Positions 10,936 to 20,981 are shown, counted from the first letter of the stretch. The stretch: 43,786 nucleotides of DNA from a bacterium (GCA_030528665.1 JAUMYK010000007.1:1-43786); one strand, 5' to 3'. Program-made: numbers and translations. The notes: generated by a model not told the origin, from the letters alone.

Positions 10936-11022
10936 AAAAGCCTGATCCTCTCCTCTGAAAATATCAAATAGCAGAGCATAAAAAGCATTCTGGAGAGGGG
11001 AGTCAGATTTTTTTATTTTTTT
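10936..11022. promoter_or_regulatory. Large inverted structure between divergent genes
   Basis: CTGATCCTCTCC (10942-10953) pairs with GGAGAGGGGAGTCAG (10992-11006), and the outer sides are A-rich and T-rich (TTTTTTTATTTTTTT on the plus side). It has terminator form in both directions although the flanking genes diverge. It also places a TCAG plus T-rich element pointing towards each gene. It may act as an insulator or as paired leader elements. Confidence 0.5.
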
Positions 11023-11035
11023 GTGCAATTATCTG

Positions 11036-11063
11036 TTGATTTTTGTTCGCATAATACTATATC
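11036..11063 (+). promoter_or_regulatory. nrdB promoter
   Basis: TTGATT (11036-11041), 16-bp spacer, TATATC (11058-11063). The leader would be about 80 nt. Confidence 0.5.
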
Positions 11064-11150
11064 TTGTGTTAGCGAGTTGATTCAATAACTATATGTAGTG
11101 ATTTGGGAGCTTGCAAGCCAATTTTTTTTTTATCTCCTCACGACAGCCCA

Positions 11151-12425
11151 ATGGTAATCAAGCAAATCAGAAAGAGAAATGGAATGATGGTAGACTTTGA
11201 CCTCAATAAAATCATCAATGCCATCCAAAAAGGAATGATCGCCTCAGATTATAGCGATGTAGAGCAAGCAAAACAGATCGCACAAAAAGTCGAAGAAGCG
11301 ATGATCAAAAAATGGGACAATCAAACCGATTATATCCCAAATGTAGAAGATGTGCAAGATATTGTCGAAGAACAATTGATGGAAAGCGGACTCCACCATG
11401 TTGCCAAAAATTATATCCTCTACAGACAGGAGAGAATCGCAGAGAGAAAAAGAGATATTTTCAAAAAGAGGCTCACCCTCAAACCTTACGAATACCCAGA
11501 GTTGCTCGAATATGTAGATGCGATCAGGCATTCGTATTGGATTCATACGGAGTTTAATTTTACCTCAGATGTGCAAGACTTCAAGGTTAATGTCAGTGAA
11601 AGTGAGAGAAATGCACTCAAAAATACGATGCTTGCGATCGCACAAATCGAAGTCAGTGTAAAAACTTTCTGGGGAGATATTTACAAAAAACTTCCAAAAC
11701 CTGAAATCTGATCGGTAGGCTATACCTTTGCTGAGAGTGAAGTCCGCCACCACGATGCCTATTCCCATCTCCTAGAAATCCTAGGTCTTAATGATGATTT
11801 CAATCAGATTAAAACGATCCCTTGTATTATTGATAGAGTAAACTATCTCGAAAAATCTATCAAAATCGCTACAGGAGAAGAAAATAAAGACTACGCAATG
11901 TCGATCTTGCTTTTCTCCCTCTTTATTGAACATGTCTCACTCTTCTCACAGTTCTTGATTATTATGGCGTTTAATAAATATCGTAATCTCTTCAAGGGAA
12001 TCTCCAACGCAGTAGAGGCTACCTCCAAAGAAGAGCAGATCCATGGACTCTTTGGGATCGATATTATCAATATCATCAAATCTGAACATCCAGAATGGTT
12101 TGATGAGAGATATTACGAAAAAATCAGAAAGCACTGTAAAGAAGCATATGAAGCTGAATCTGCGATCATTGATTGGATTTTTGAACAAGGAGAGCTTGAC
12201 TTTCTCCCAAAAGCGGTCATTAAAGCCTTTGTTCAAAATAGAATGAATAATTCGCTCAAAAGTATAGGTCTCGAGCCACTCTTTGAAATAGATGAAAAAC
12301 TGATCCAAGAGACGGATTGGTTTGATGATGAAGTAATCGCTACCAAACATGTAGACTTCTTCAACAAACGCTCCATCAATTACAACAAGAGAAGTCAAAG
12401 TATTACCAGTGATGATCTATTTTAG
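11151..12425 (+). CDS. nrdB: Class I ribonucleotide reductase beta subunit with N-terminal ATP-cone
   Basis: Makes and holds the radical cofactor used by NrdA to reduce ribonucleotides. 424 residues with one UGA (Gly 187). Residues 1 to about 90 form an ATP-cone (IRKRNGMMVDFDLNKIINAI), the allosteric nucleotide sensor usually found on the alpha subunit. The rest is a ferritin-like R2 domain. Likely metal ligands are E167, E197, H200 (spacing E-x2-H), E260, E295 and H298 (E-x2-H), and Y204 sits at the radical-tyrosine position (E+7). In most R2 proteins the first ligand is Asp; here it appears to be Glu. ATG 11151 is chosen because the ATP-cone starts right there. nrdA follows after a 241-bp gap containing palindromic repeats. 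Confidence 0.92.
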
Positions 12426-12450
12426 TATAAAGAAGTTCTTCTCCTGAACT

Positions 12451-12594
12451 CTGAACTTGATTCAGAATCTAGATTGCAGATCAAGCCTGCAATGATACAA
12501 AGATCGTCATTCTGAACTTGATTCAGAATCTAGATTGCGGATCAAGTCCGCAATGACGAGAGTACGGTCATCCTGAACTTGATTCAGGATCTTC
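12451..12594. repeat. Palindromic repeat cluster between nrdB and nrdA
   Basis: Three copies of CTGAACTTGATTCAG (arms CTGAA/TTCAG) alternate with GCGGATCAAGTCCGC-type palindromes. The middle unit (12505-12558) starts CGTCATT and ends AATGACG, so it is a complete composite inverted repeat. The same sequence family recurs near 41.5, 42.7 and 43.6 kb. It is a dispersed palindromic repeat, possibly non-autonomous and mobile. Confidence 0.85.
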
Positions 12595-12628
12595 AAAAAT
12601 CCCAAATCTCAAAAGAAACAAAATCAAA

Positions 12629-12652
12629 AATCAGACTTTTTTATCTTTTTTC
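12629..12652 (+). promoter_or_regulatory. TCAG plus T-rich leader element before nrdA
   Basis: AATCAGACTTTTTTATC followed by TTTTTTC, with TCAG at 12631-12634, 32 nt before the ATG at 12667. No matching CTGA arm is nearby. It suggests nrdA may be started separately from nrdB, although no clear -35/-10 pair is visible. Confidence 0.45.
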
Positions 12653-12666
12653 TCCCTTAGAATCCG

Positions 12667-14340
12667 ATGAAACGACTTAACGAAAATAGTAGAAAATTCC
12701 TCTCAAACGGCTACCTTCAAGAAGGCGTAAGCCCAGAAGAGAGAATCCTCCAAATCGCGAAAACCGCAGAAAAAATCCTCAATAAACCAGGCTTTGCTGA
12801 CAAATTCTACGACTATATGGCGAGAGGTTTCTATTCGCTTGCATCTCCAGTCTGGTCAAATTTTGGGCTTGAGAGAGGGCTTCCCATCAGCTGTTTTGGT
12901 TCCTATTTGGCTGATGATATGGGCGATATTCTCTATGCTCAGGCAGAGGCAGGGATGATGAGTAAATACGGAGGAGGAACCTCTGGCTACTTTGGAGCCT
13001 TGCGTGGGAGAGGAGCAGCGATCAAAAACAATGGTCAAAGCTCAGGAGCAGTACATTTTATGGAGCTTTTTGAAACCATCATCGATGTCGTCAGTCAGGG
13101 AAATGTGAGAAGAGGAAGCTTTGCACCATACCTTCCGATCGAGCATCCAGATATCAAAGAATTTCTCGACATCGGAACCGAAGGAAACCCAATCCAAAAG
13201 CTCACCCACGGAGTGACGGTAGGGGATCAATGGCTTCAGGAGATGATTGATGGAGATACCGCTAAAAGAGAAATCTGGGCAAAATTGATCCAGAGGAGAG
13301 GAGAAGTAGGGTATCCGTATATCTTTTTCTCTGATACCGTAAATAATAATACGGTAGATGTGTATAAAGATAAAAATCTGAAAATTTTCGCAAGCAACCT
13401 TTGTTCAGAGATTATGCTTCCTTCCAATGAGGAGTGGTCGTTTGTATGCTGTCTTTCTTCGATCAATCTCGCGATGTATGATGAATGGAAGGATACTGAT
13501 GCAGTAGAGACACTCGTGTATTTCCTCGATGCGGTTATGACCGAATTTATAGAGAAACTCGAACAGCTCAGAGACTCAGAACACAAAGATGATAGACAGG
13601 CATTTGAATTTATGAAAAAAGCTTATGCCTTTGCAAAAGCAAATAGAGCAATCGGACTGGGAGTTCTCGGATGGCATTCGCTTTTACAATCTAAGATGTA
13701 CAGCTTTGAGGGCTTCCAAGCGAGAAAACTCAACAAAGAAATCTTTGAACTCATCCAAACCAGATCCTATGCTGCATCTCAAGAGATGGCAAAAGAATAT
13801 GGAGAACCTGAAATCCTCAAAGGCTACGGTAGAAGACATACGACCTTGAATGCGATTGCACCGACAACTTCTTCAGCGTTCATCCTTGGTCAGGTATCGC
13901 AGAGTATCGAGCCGTATCTCTCCAACTGTTATGTAAAAGATGTTGCCAAGCTCAAGGTCACGATCAAAAATCCTTACCTCGAACAACTCCTCGAAGAAAA
14001 AGGACAAAATACCAGAGAAATCTGGCTCTCCATTAGAGACAACGATGGCTCAGTCCAGCATCTCGACTTCCTCACACAGGAGGAAAAGGAGGTTTTCAAA
14101 ACCTTTTGTGAGATTGACCAGATGGCGATTATCCAGCAAGCCGCAGATCGTCAACAGTTTACTGATCAGTCTCAGTCACTCAATATTATGATCAGTCCAA
14201 AAACCCCAGCTAAAGAGGTCAACTATCTCTATATCCAAGCTTGGAAACTCGGGATCAAAACGCTTTATTACCAACACAGTATGAATGCTGCTCAGCAGTT
14301 TAGTAAAAAAATTATTACTTGTCATGGCTGTGAAGCGTAA
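12667..14340 (+). CDS. nrdA: Class I ribonucleotide reductase alpha subunit lacking an ATP-cone
   Basis: Catalytic subunit that reduces ribonucleoside diphosphates to deoxy forms. 557 residues, no UGA. It starts directly in the alpha-helical part of the barrel and has no ATP-cone, fitting the cone on the partner NrdB. Visible active-site residues are C76 (PISCFGSY), the N244-C246-E248 triad (SNLCSEI), C261/C262 before LSSINL, the radical-transfer pair Y534/Y535 (KTLYYQHS) and the C-terminal thiol pair C552/C555 (CHGCEA). It is about 200 residues shorter than E. coli NrdA, as in alpha subunits without cone and with compact loops. Followed by a hairpin terminator. Confidence 0.94.
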   Translation: MKRLNENSRKFLSNGYLQEGVSPEERILQIAKTAEKILNKPGFADKFYDYMARGFYSLASPVWSNFGLERGLPISCFGSYLADDMGDILYAQAEAGMMSKYGGGTSGYFGALRGRGAAIKNNGQSSGAVHFMELFETIIDVVSQGNVRRGSFAPYLPIEHPDIKEFLDIGTEGNPIQKLTHGVTVGDQWLQEMIDGDTAKREIWAKLIQRRGEVGYPYIFFSDTVNNNTVDVYKDKNLKIFASNLCSEIMLPSNEEWSFVCCLSSINLAMYDEWKDTDAVETLVYFLDAVMTEFIEKLEQLRDSEHKDDRQAFEFMKKAYAFAKANRAIGLGVLGWHSLLQSKMYSFEGFQARKLNKEIFELIQTRSYAASQEMAKEYGEPEILKGYGRRHTTLNAIAPTTSSAFILGQVSQSIEPYLSNCYVKDVAKLKVTIKNPYLEQLLEEKGQNTREIWLSIRDNDGSVQHLDFLTQEEKEVFKTFCEIDQMAIIQQAADRQQFTDQSQSLNIMISPKTPAKEVNYLYIQAWKLGIKTLYYQHSMNAAQQFSKKIITCHGCEA

Positions 14341-14346
14341 AAGAAG

Positions 14347-14371
14347 TACTCGCTTATGCGAGGCTTTTTTC
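14347..14371 (+). terminator. nrdA terminator
   Basis: CTCGC, loop TTAT, GCGAG, then GCTTTTTT, starting 7 bp after the TAA. Confidence 0.9.
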
Positions 14372-14439
14372 TTATCTTTCCAATGCGCTGTTCCCCCAAA
14401 GGAAAAAAGTGTACAATCAGATTTTTCCTTCCTTTTCCC

Positions 14440-14467
14440 TTGCTATTGCCCAGCGATTCTATACAAT
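14440..14467 (+). promoter_or_regulatory. pyk promoter
   Basis: TTGCTA (14440-14445), 16-bp spacer, TACAAT (14462-14467), 34 bp before the ATG. An AATCAGATTTTTCC element lies just upstream of the -35 box. Confidence 0.65.
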
Positions 14468-14501
14468 TCTAATTTAAGTTTTATCCTTTAGACCGATCTT
14501 G

Positions 14502-15920
14502 ATGCAACGTACCAAAATTATTGCTACCATTAGAGACAATTATGAGGTGGAAAAAGTAATTCAGCTCAATGATGCAGGCGTTGATGTTGTGAGAATCAAC
14601 TTTACCCACGCCACTCCAGAAACCGCAAAAGACCTTATCGCTGCTGTCGCTGAACTCAATGCACAAGGGAGAACCCATGTGAGTATTCTCTTGGATACCA
14701 AAGGTCCAGATATCAGAACAGGAGTGAGAGAAACTCCCCTCCAGCTTAAAAAGGGAGACATCTTCAATATTTATGTAGATCAGGCAAAACTTAGTCAGGA
14801 TTCTGATATTTACTGCGATTATCCAAATATTATCACAGATTTGCCAGTTGGATACGAGATTATCGTAGATTCAGGTGCTGCAGTTGCAAAAGTGGTAGAG
14901 ATTTTTGATGACCATATCGCAGCAGAGATCAGTGCTGATGTTGAAATAGGATCGAGAAGACATCTCAATCTTCCAGGGATGCAGATCAAGCTTCCTTCAT
15001 TGATTGAGAAAGATAAAACAGATATTCTTTTTGGAATCAAGGCTGGGATTGCTTATGTAGCAGCTTCTTTCATCAGAACAGGAGAAAATGTAAAAGAAAT
15101 CAGATCTTTCCTCAACGAAAATGGAGGTTCTCATATCAAAATCATCTCTAAAATCGAAAACCAAGAAGGAATCGAAAACCTTGAAGAAATCGCGAAATAC
15201 TCAGATGGAATTATGATTGCTAGAGGAGACCTAGGAATTGAGCTTCCAATTTATGAGCTTCCAGTCTATCAAAAAAGAATCCTCGAAATGGCACACAAAT
15301 ACGGAAAACCAGTGATTATGGCAACCGAGTTGATGAAAAGTATGGTCAAAAATCCTTTTCCTACCAGAGCGGAAGTTTCAGATGTTTTCAGCTCAGTTAT
15401 GGGCAGAGTAGATGCAGTGATGCTCTCTGATGAAACCGCAGTTGGTCTCTATCCTATCAGGACAGTAGAAATTATGGCACAGACCGTGCAAGAGGGAGAA
15501 AAAGAGATCTATGATCAGCACGAAAATTTCATCCTCCAGTCTGAAAATCCTATCGAAATCATCAAAAAAGGACTCGCAAGACACGCTTTGATGATGGCTG
15601 ATGAGATCAAAGCTAAAGCAGTGATTGTCTTCTCTTATTCTGGAAATCTCGCTAGCTACCTCTCTTCATTCAAGCCAAATCAGCCTGTTTTCTCGTTTAC
15701 GACCGAGGAAACGACACACTATTCACTAGGGATCAATTATGGAGTTTTTTCTGAGAAAGTGGAAAGTATTACCAATCAAATGTCAAGCGATCAAGAAACT
15801 GCAATTGAAAAGCTTAAATCTCAAGGAAAACTCCACACTGGAGATTATGTAATTGTAGTGGGAGAGAGAGATTGTGAAGGTTCCAAACAACCACAACTTA
15901 GGGTGGTACAAGTATGGTAG
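14502..15920 (+). CDS. pyk: Pyruvate kinase
   Basis: Last step of glycolysis: phosphoenolpyruvate + ADP to pyruvate + ATP. 472 residues, no UGA. The N-terminal TKIIATIRDN strand of the TIM barrel, LDTKGPDIRTG, the ISKIENQEGIENL lysine region, the IMIARGDLGIELP motif, and PTRAEVSDV followed by AVMLSDETAVGLYP are all present; the last is usually LSGETA. The C-terminal regulatory-type domain follows from about residue 350. I chose ATG 14502 over TTG 14499. With enolase on the other strand 3.7 kb away, this gives two consecutive steps of lower glycolysis. Own promoter and terminator. Confidence 0.96.
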   Translation: MQRTKIIATIRDNYEVEKVIQLNDAGVDVVRINFTHATPETAKDLIAAVAELNAQGRTHVSILLDTKGPDIRTGVRETPLQLKKGDIFNIYVDQAKLSQDSDIYCDYPNIITDLPVGYEIIVDSGAAVAKVVEIFDDHIAAEISADVEIGSRRHLNLPGMQIKLPSLIEKDKTDILFGIKAGIAYVAASFIRTGENVKEIRSFLNENGGSHIKIISKIENQEGIENLEEIAKYSDGIMIARGDLGIELPIYELPVYQKRILEMAHKYGKPVIMATELMKSMVKNPFPTRAEVSDVFSSVMGRVDAVMLSDETAVGLYPIRTVEIMAQTVQEGEKEIYDQHENFILQSENPIEIIKKGLARHALMMADEIKAKAVIVFSYSGNLASYLSSFKPNQPVFSFTTEETTHYSLGINYGVFSEKVESITNQMSSDQETAIEKLKSQGKLHTGDYVIVVGERDCEGSKQPQLRVVQVW

Positions 15921-15943
15921 TCATTATCTTTCCTAATTTCAAA

Positions 15944-15968
15944 GAGCCTTGCTATATGCGGGCTTTTT
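15944..15968 (+). terminator. pyk terminator
   Basis: GAGCCTTGC, loop, GCGGGC, then TTTTTT, 24 bp after the TAG. Confidence 0.8.
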
Positions 15969-16008
15969 TCTGATATTCAAATCACTAAATTTAAAAAAAA
16001 ACTGAACT

Positions 16009-16036
16009 AAAAAAAGAGAAAGTCTGATCCAATCAG
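16009..16036 (-). terminator. Terminator of the CCA-adding enzyme gene
   Basis: On the minus strand CTGAT, loop TGG, ATCAG is followed by ACTTTCTCTTTTTTT. It lies about 70 bp past the TAG at 16105. Confidence 0.7.
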
Positions 16037-16104
16037 TATTCTTCCTCCTTTTCACGCTTCCCTGCCTTCAAAACATCTTGCCCACTAGCATCCTGATCAG
16101 TTGA

Positions 16105-17943
16105 CTAAGCAAGCTCTCCTTTTCTATGCTTGAGATAGTTGGTCAAATTCGCTAAAATCTGCTTTGTGGTATTCCTCTGCTTCGCATCTCCCAACACTCG
16201 ATCAAAAGCCACTTGCAACAATTCTCAAATAATTTTTCCAGGTTTGAGCTTAAAATGCTCCATAATATCCGCTCCTGAGATCGCTAAATCAGATTTTTTG
16301 AACTGTCCCTCCGTAGCCTGAATATAGTCCAATAGCTCCTTGAGATAGTAAGCATCGCTGAGATCGCTGCTGTTTTGGAGCGGATTATACATTCCCAGTC
16401 TATCTGCGATATTGATATCCAAGAGATTTTGCACCCTTTCGTAGCCAGCTTCTGAGAGTAGTCTTTTGAGTTTTTTTGCTCGATTATTGGGATGTGAGAG
16501 GAGAATCTCTCCAGGCGTATGATGCTCTCTAATATATCGCTTAATTGCATCAATCTCTTTTTTGGAAAATCCAAGTTGTTTAAAATCCTCTTCCATCAAT
16601 TCTCCAGAACTAAACCTATGATTGAGTGGTCCAGCAAGTAGCTTTCTGATCTCTTCTCTGGAGAGGTTGATCCCATAATGCTCGTACTGACCTACTTTTC
16701 CGACATCATGATAAAGCATCGCAAATCTGACCAAGGCATTGCTATTCAGGCTTTGCAAGTGATAGAGCGTCAAAATCGTGTGCGCATAAATATCAAAAGG
16801 ATGATATCTGATCGGCTGATCATAATGCTTGGTCTGAGCTAGGGCAGGAAAGAGGATCGGCATCATCTCAGCTTCATCAATCAAAGCTACCAAACCAAAG
16901 GGATTTCCTTCACTAAAAGCTTTCATTAGCTCTTGATGAATCCTTTCCTTGGCGATAGAGGAGAGGAGCTGATGATTGCGTTTGATGGATTTCCAAGTCT
17001 CGGTATCAAAATCAAAAAGCGTGACCTTGCTGTTCAACGCTGGCAGAGGAGGTGCTTCATACATATTCGAGGACTGCTTGCATGGAGATTCAGCTTCTTG
17101 TTTTTTTCAGATTTCACACTTTGTAAGGAGCTTGTGATTGAGTACATTGACAAATCTCAGCGCCCTCAAGAGCCTCAATGCATCCTCACCAAATCTCTGA
17201 TCAGGCTCACCCACGGTCTCAAGCTTTTTTTTGATGAGCGATTGGATACCCAGTGCTGGGTCGATCAAGATATGAAGAGGTATATTCTGAGCTGGAGTAT
17301 CAATACTATCCTCCTGTTCTTGAGTCACATAGCTCATGAGTTGCATATCCAGCAAATAGTACAAAAAATCTGAATCTATTTTCCCTTTTGGAAGGAGCTG
17401 GGTGATCAAACTCGCTTTTTGCACGATGAGAACTTGCTGATCAGCGAAATAGACAAATCCCTCTTTGTCTAGGACTTTGAGTATCGCGTCTAGGGAAAGC
17501 ATTTTGACCTCGCTAGCACTCGGGAGCTTGAGCAAACGGCAAGCGTAATAGATCGCATTCATCCTAAAATCTCTCCTCTGCACATCCAACAGCAGATCAT
17601 CACTCCAAAAAATCTCCTCAGGATGCCTAATATCTTGATAATCCGACTCCGTGCGAAACGGCGTGAGTTCATACTTAAGCTCTCTAGCCCCTTCCTTGGG
17701 AATCAAAGTAATTGTCCCATATTTCTCGGTAATAAAATGCGAAAATCAGTCTTTATGCATCTTTTCATAAAGCTCAAACGGATTGCCTCACATAGTGAAA
17801 TCAATATCCTGAGGCTCCTGCTCAATCCCGAGCAACATATCCCTAATACTTCCACCAACGAAAAAAAAATCTGAAATTTGCAACTGCTTTTCCAGAAAAT
17901 GATAATGCTGCTGCAATGCAGAAAAACCTGAAAAATCAAGCAT
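16105..17943 (-). CDS. cca: CCA-adding enzyme / tRNA nucleotidyltransferase with HD domain
   Basis: Adds or repairs the CCA end of tRNAs, using CTP and ATP. 612 residues with four UGA codons read as Gly. The nucleotidyltransferase fold starts at residue 29 (FFVGGSIRDMLLG) with the metal-binding pair in QDIDFTM. RRDFRMNAIYY lies at about 123-133, IDP at about 225 and RFGEDALRLLRALRF at about 250. A C-terminal HD domain carries MLYHDVGK (H412, D413). Most bacterial homologues are about 400-470 residues; here about 95 extra residues separate the RRDF and IDP motifs and a second insertion follows RALRF. The tRNA-Cys at 28.3 kb has no encoded CCA, so this activity is needed. Whether it adds the whole CCA or only A residues cannot be read from sequence. 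Confidence 0.88.
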
Positions 17944-17950
17944 CCTATGT

Positions 17951-18010
17951 GTAAAAATAAAAAAGATTGAAAACTGAATTCATATATAGCGTTTTACCTC
18001 CTCTTTGCAA
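17951..18010 (-). promoter_or_regulatory. cca promoter with TCAG plus T-rich leader
   Basis: Minus strand: TTGCAA (18005-18010), 16-bp spacer, TATATA (17983-17988), 5 nt, TCAG (17974-17977), then a T-rich run up to 8 nt before the ATG at 17943. Transcription should begin at or next to the TCAG. Confidence 0.65.
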
Positions 18011-18015
18011 GAATA

Positions 18016-19059
18016 TTATTGACAATATCTTACCTCAGGTTCCAACTCAATCCCAAACTGCTCATAGACAGCAGCCTGTACTTGCTCAGCATAATGCAAT
18101 ACATCTTTCCCTGCTTTGGACTTATTGATCAGGATAAGGGCATGTTGCTCAGACATTTTGACATTATTGAGCGTTTTGCCTTTCCAGCCGCAGAGTTCAA
18201 TCAATTGTCCAGCTGAGAGTTTCATCAGTTCTTGAGAGGTGAGGTGGGCTTTGAGCTGAGGGAAGCGTTGATGAAGCTGTTCTCGCTGAGGCAAACTGAT
18301 TTCAGGATTTTTGAAAAAGCTCCCTGCTGTCCCCGTTTGCTCAAGATTTGGCAATTTACTAGCTCTAATCTCGGAAATCGTAGTTACTAAAGTTTGGAGT
18401 TTTTCGCTAGGACTCAACTCCTCAAAGGCGATCTCCTGCTCTGCAAACGCAGCCTGCACATCCGCATATGCAGTAGCAAAACTATAATTTTGATCGATCT
18501 TTTTGAGCCTAAAGCTGATATGCGTGATAATAAACTCCCCCTCCAAATCATGCTTAAACACACTCTCACGATAGGCAAACGCACAGTCCGCATTGCTGAG
18601 TTTTTGAAGGGTTTTGGTTTGGAGATTGAGTCCTATGACTTCCTCGATCACGCTACTCACTTCTTGCCCATAGGCACCGATATTGGAGACTGCACTCGTA
18701 CCGACATTGCCAGGAATATCGGTCATATTTTCGATACCACCAAGCTGATGCGCTACGCAGTAGTCTACCAAATCCTGCCACTTTTCTCCAGCTCCCACCT
18801 GCAAGACTAGGCTCTGCTCATCCTCAGCGAGGATTTTGAAGCCTTTGATCCCAATTTTTACCACCAAACCATCAAAAAAATCTGATACAAAGAGCGTATT
18901 CGCCCCCCCACCGAGAATCCGCTTTTTTTCCTGTTTCCACTCGGGAGTCTCGATCGCCTGCAACAATTGATAGGTGGATCCGATCTCAAGAAAGTATTTG
19001 GCAGTACAGTGGACTTTGAGCGTATTGTAGTGATCAAGGGCAATATGAGTTTGTAGCAT
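18016..19059 (-). CDS. murB: UDP-N-acetylenolpyruvoylglucosamine reductase
   Basis: FAD enzyme that makes UDP-N-acetylmuramate for peptidoglycan, using NADPH. 347 residues, no UGA. FAD site RILGGGANTLFVSDFFDG; DIPGNVGTSAVSNIGAYGQE; YRESVFK; catalytic Ser in TAGSFFKNP; IELCGWKGK; and C-terminal Glu region LEPEVRY. The Y-R-x-S-x-F-K motif places it in the type I MurB group. ATG 19059 is chosen because it directly precedes the family N-terminus (TLKVHCTAKYF) and sits at the predicted transcription start; an upstream in-frame extension would cross the promoter. The presence of MurB argues for a peptidoglycan wall. Confidence 0.95.
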   Translation of the reverse strand: MLQTHIALDHYNTLKVHCTAKYFLEIGSTYQLLQAIETPEWKQEKKRILGGGANTLFVSDFFDGLVVKIGIKGFKILAEDEQSLVLQVGAGEKWQDLVDYCVAHQLGGIENMTDIPGNVGTSAVSNIGAYGQEVSSVIEEVIGLNLQTKTLQKLSNADCAFAYRESVFKHDLEGEFIITHISFRLKKIDQNYSFATAYADVQAAFAEQEIAFEELSPSEKLQTLVTTISEIRASKLPNLEQTGTAGSFFKNPEISLPQREQLHQRFPQLKAHLTSQELMKLSAGQLIELCGWKGKTLNNVKMSEQHALILINKSKAGKDVLHYAEQVQAAVYEQFGIELEPEVRYCQ

Positions 19060-19065
19060 CAGCAG

Positions 19066-19094
19066 AGTATAATCAGATAAAAACGATACTCCAA
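19066..19094 (-). promoter_or_regulatory. murB promoter, predicted leaderless
   Basis: Minus strand: TTGGAG (19089-19094), 17-bp spacer, TATACT (19066-19071), then only six bases before ATG. The normal distance from -10 box to start of transcription puts the A of ATG at about +1. Confidence 0.6.
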
Positions 19095-19105
19095 GCCTAG
19101 TGATT

Positions 19106-19459
19106 TTACCCCAAAATGCAATCGCTCTTGCATCCAAAACAAAAATAGGCCGATCAATACCGACCTATTTCTTTTTTGAGGAATTCAAGTTCCTCAATAA
19201 TTTTTTTCTTAATTGCAGGAGCAATTGTTGACATTTGAGAGACTTCAATCTCATACGCTTCTAGACCTTCCATAATCCATTGTTGAATCACATAAAAATC
19301 TACAAGCCAATAGAGAATCCCAACTCCCATTAGCATAAAATAAAAATGATTATCATTCTTAAAGTCTAGGAAAGCCAAAGGCATTACAAACAGGAGGATT
19401 GCTAACCATCTCAGACATCGTGCAACAAAGATCAGATTTTTAAATTTTTCTGTTTTCAT
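19106..19459 (-). CDS. Small membrane protein of unknown function; 3' end uncertain
   Basis: Two membrane segments (about residues 16-32 and 37-57: WLAILLFVMPLAFLDF and FYFMLMGVGILYWLVDFYV) and a cytoplasmic helical tail rich in Glu/Lys (IKKKIIEELEFLKKEIGRY). 101 residues to a UGA at 19154-19156. Read as Gly, the frame continues to TAA at 19106 (117 residues), but the UGA sits in the loop of a hairpin followed by TTTTTGTTTT. The added tail contains three Cys (YFCFGCKSDC), and the stop falls just before the murB promoter. Family not recognised. Own promoter. Confidence 0.6.
19141..19171 (-). terminator. Hairpin overlapping the end of the 19106-19459 gene
   Basis: Minus strand AATAGGTCG, loop GTATTGAT, CGGCCTATT, then TTTTGTTTT. 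The loop holds the in-frame UGA. Confidence 0.55.
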
Positions 19460-19487
19460 AGGTTATATATTTTTGTATTAGATTTTT

Positions 19488-19515
19488 ACTATACACTTTT
19501 CCAAACAGATGTCAA
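19488..19515 (-). promoter_or_regulatory. Promoter of the 19106-19459 gene
   Basis: Consensus TTGACA (19510-19515), 16-bp spacer, TATAGT (19488-19493), about 28 bp before the ATG. It starts within the U-tract of the eno terminator. Confidence 0.75.
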
Positions 19516-19552
19516 GAAAAAAGCAAAAAGCTGACCTCTGAGAGGGGACAGC
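19516..19552 (-). terminator. eno terminator
   Basis: Minus strand GCTG(TCC)CCTCT ... AGAGG(T)CAGC followed by TTTTTGCTTTTTT, 20 bp after the enolase TAA. Confidence 0.8.
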
Positions 19553-19571
19553 CTTGCTTTGGTAGGGAGCA

Positions 19572-20892
<1,321 letters not shown>

Positions 20893-20917
20893 GGCTTTTT
20901 CTTTGGAGTGAGGAAAT

Positions 20918-20968
20918 TTGCTTTTTTTGAAGGCAATCACTATACTTGAGGTCAGTATTTTTTTTATC
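20918..20968 (+). promoter_or_regulatory. Promoter of the 20982 gene with TCAG plus T-rich leader
   Basis: TTGCTT (20918-20923), 17-bp spacer, TATACT (20941-20946), 5 nt, TCAG (20952-20955), then TATTTTTTTTATCC and the ATG 26 nt later. Confidence 0.65.
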
Positions 20969-20981
20969 CTTCTCATCTCCT

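Noticed and set aside
12629..12652. TCAG plus T-run read as the 3' arm of an nrdB terminator
   Set aside because: No complementary CTGA-containing 5' arm occurs in the preceding 60 bp, unlike the true terminators at 8.4, 10.0 and 33.35 kb.
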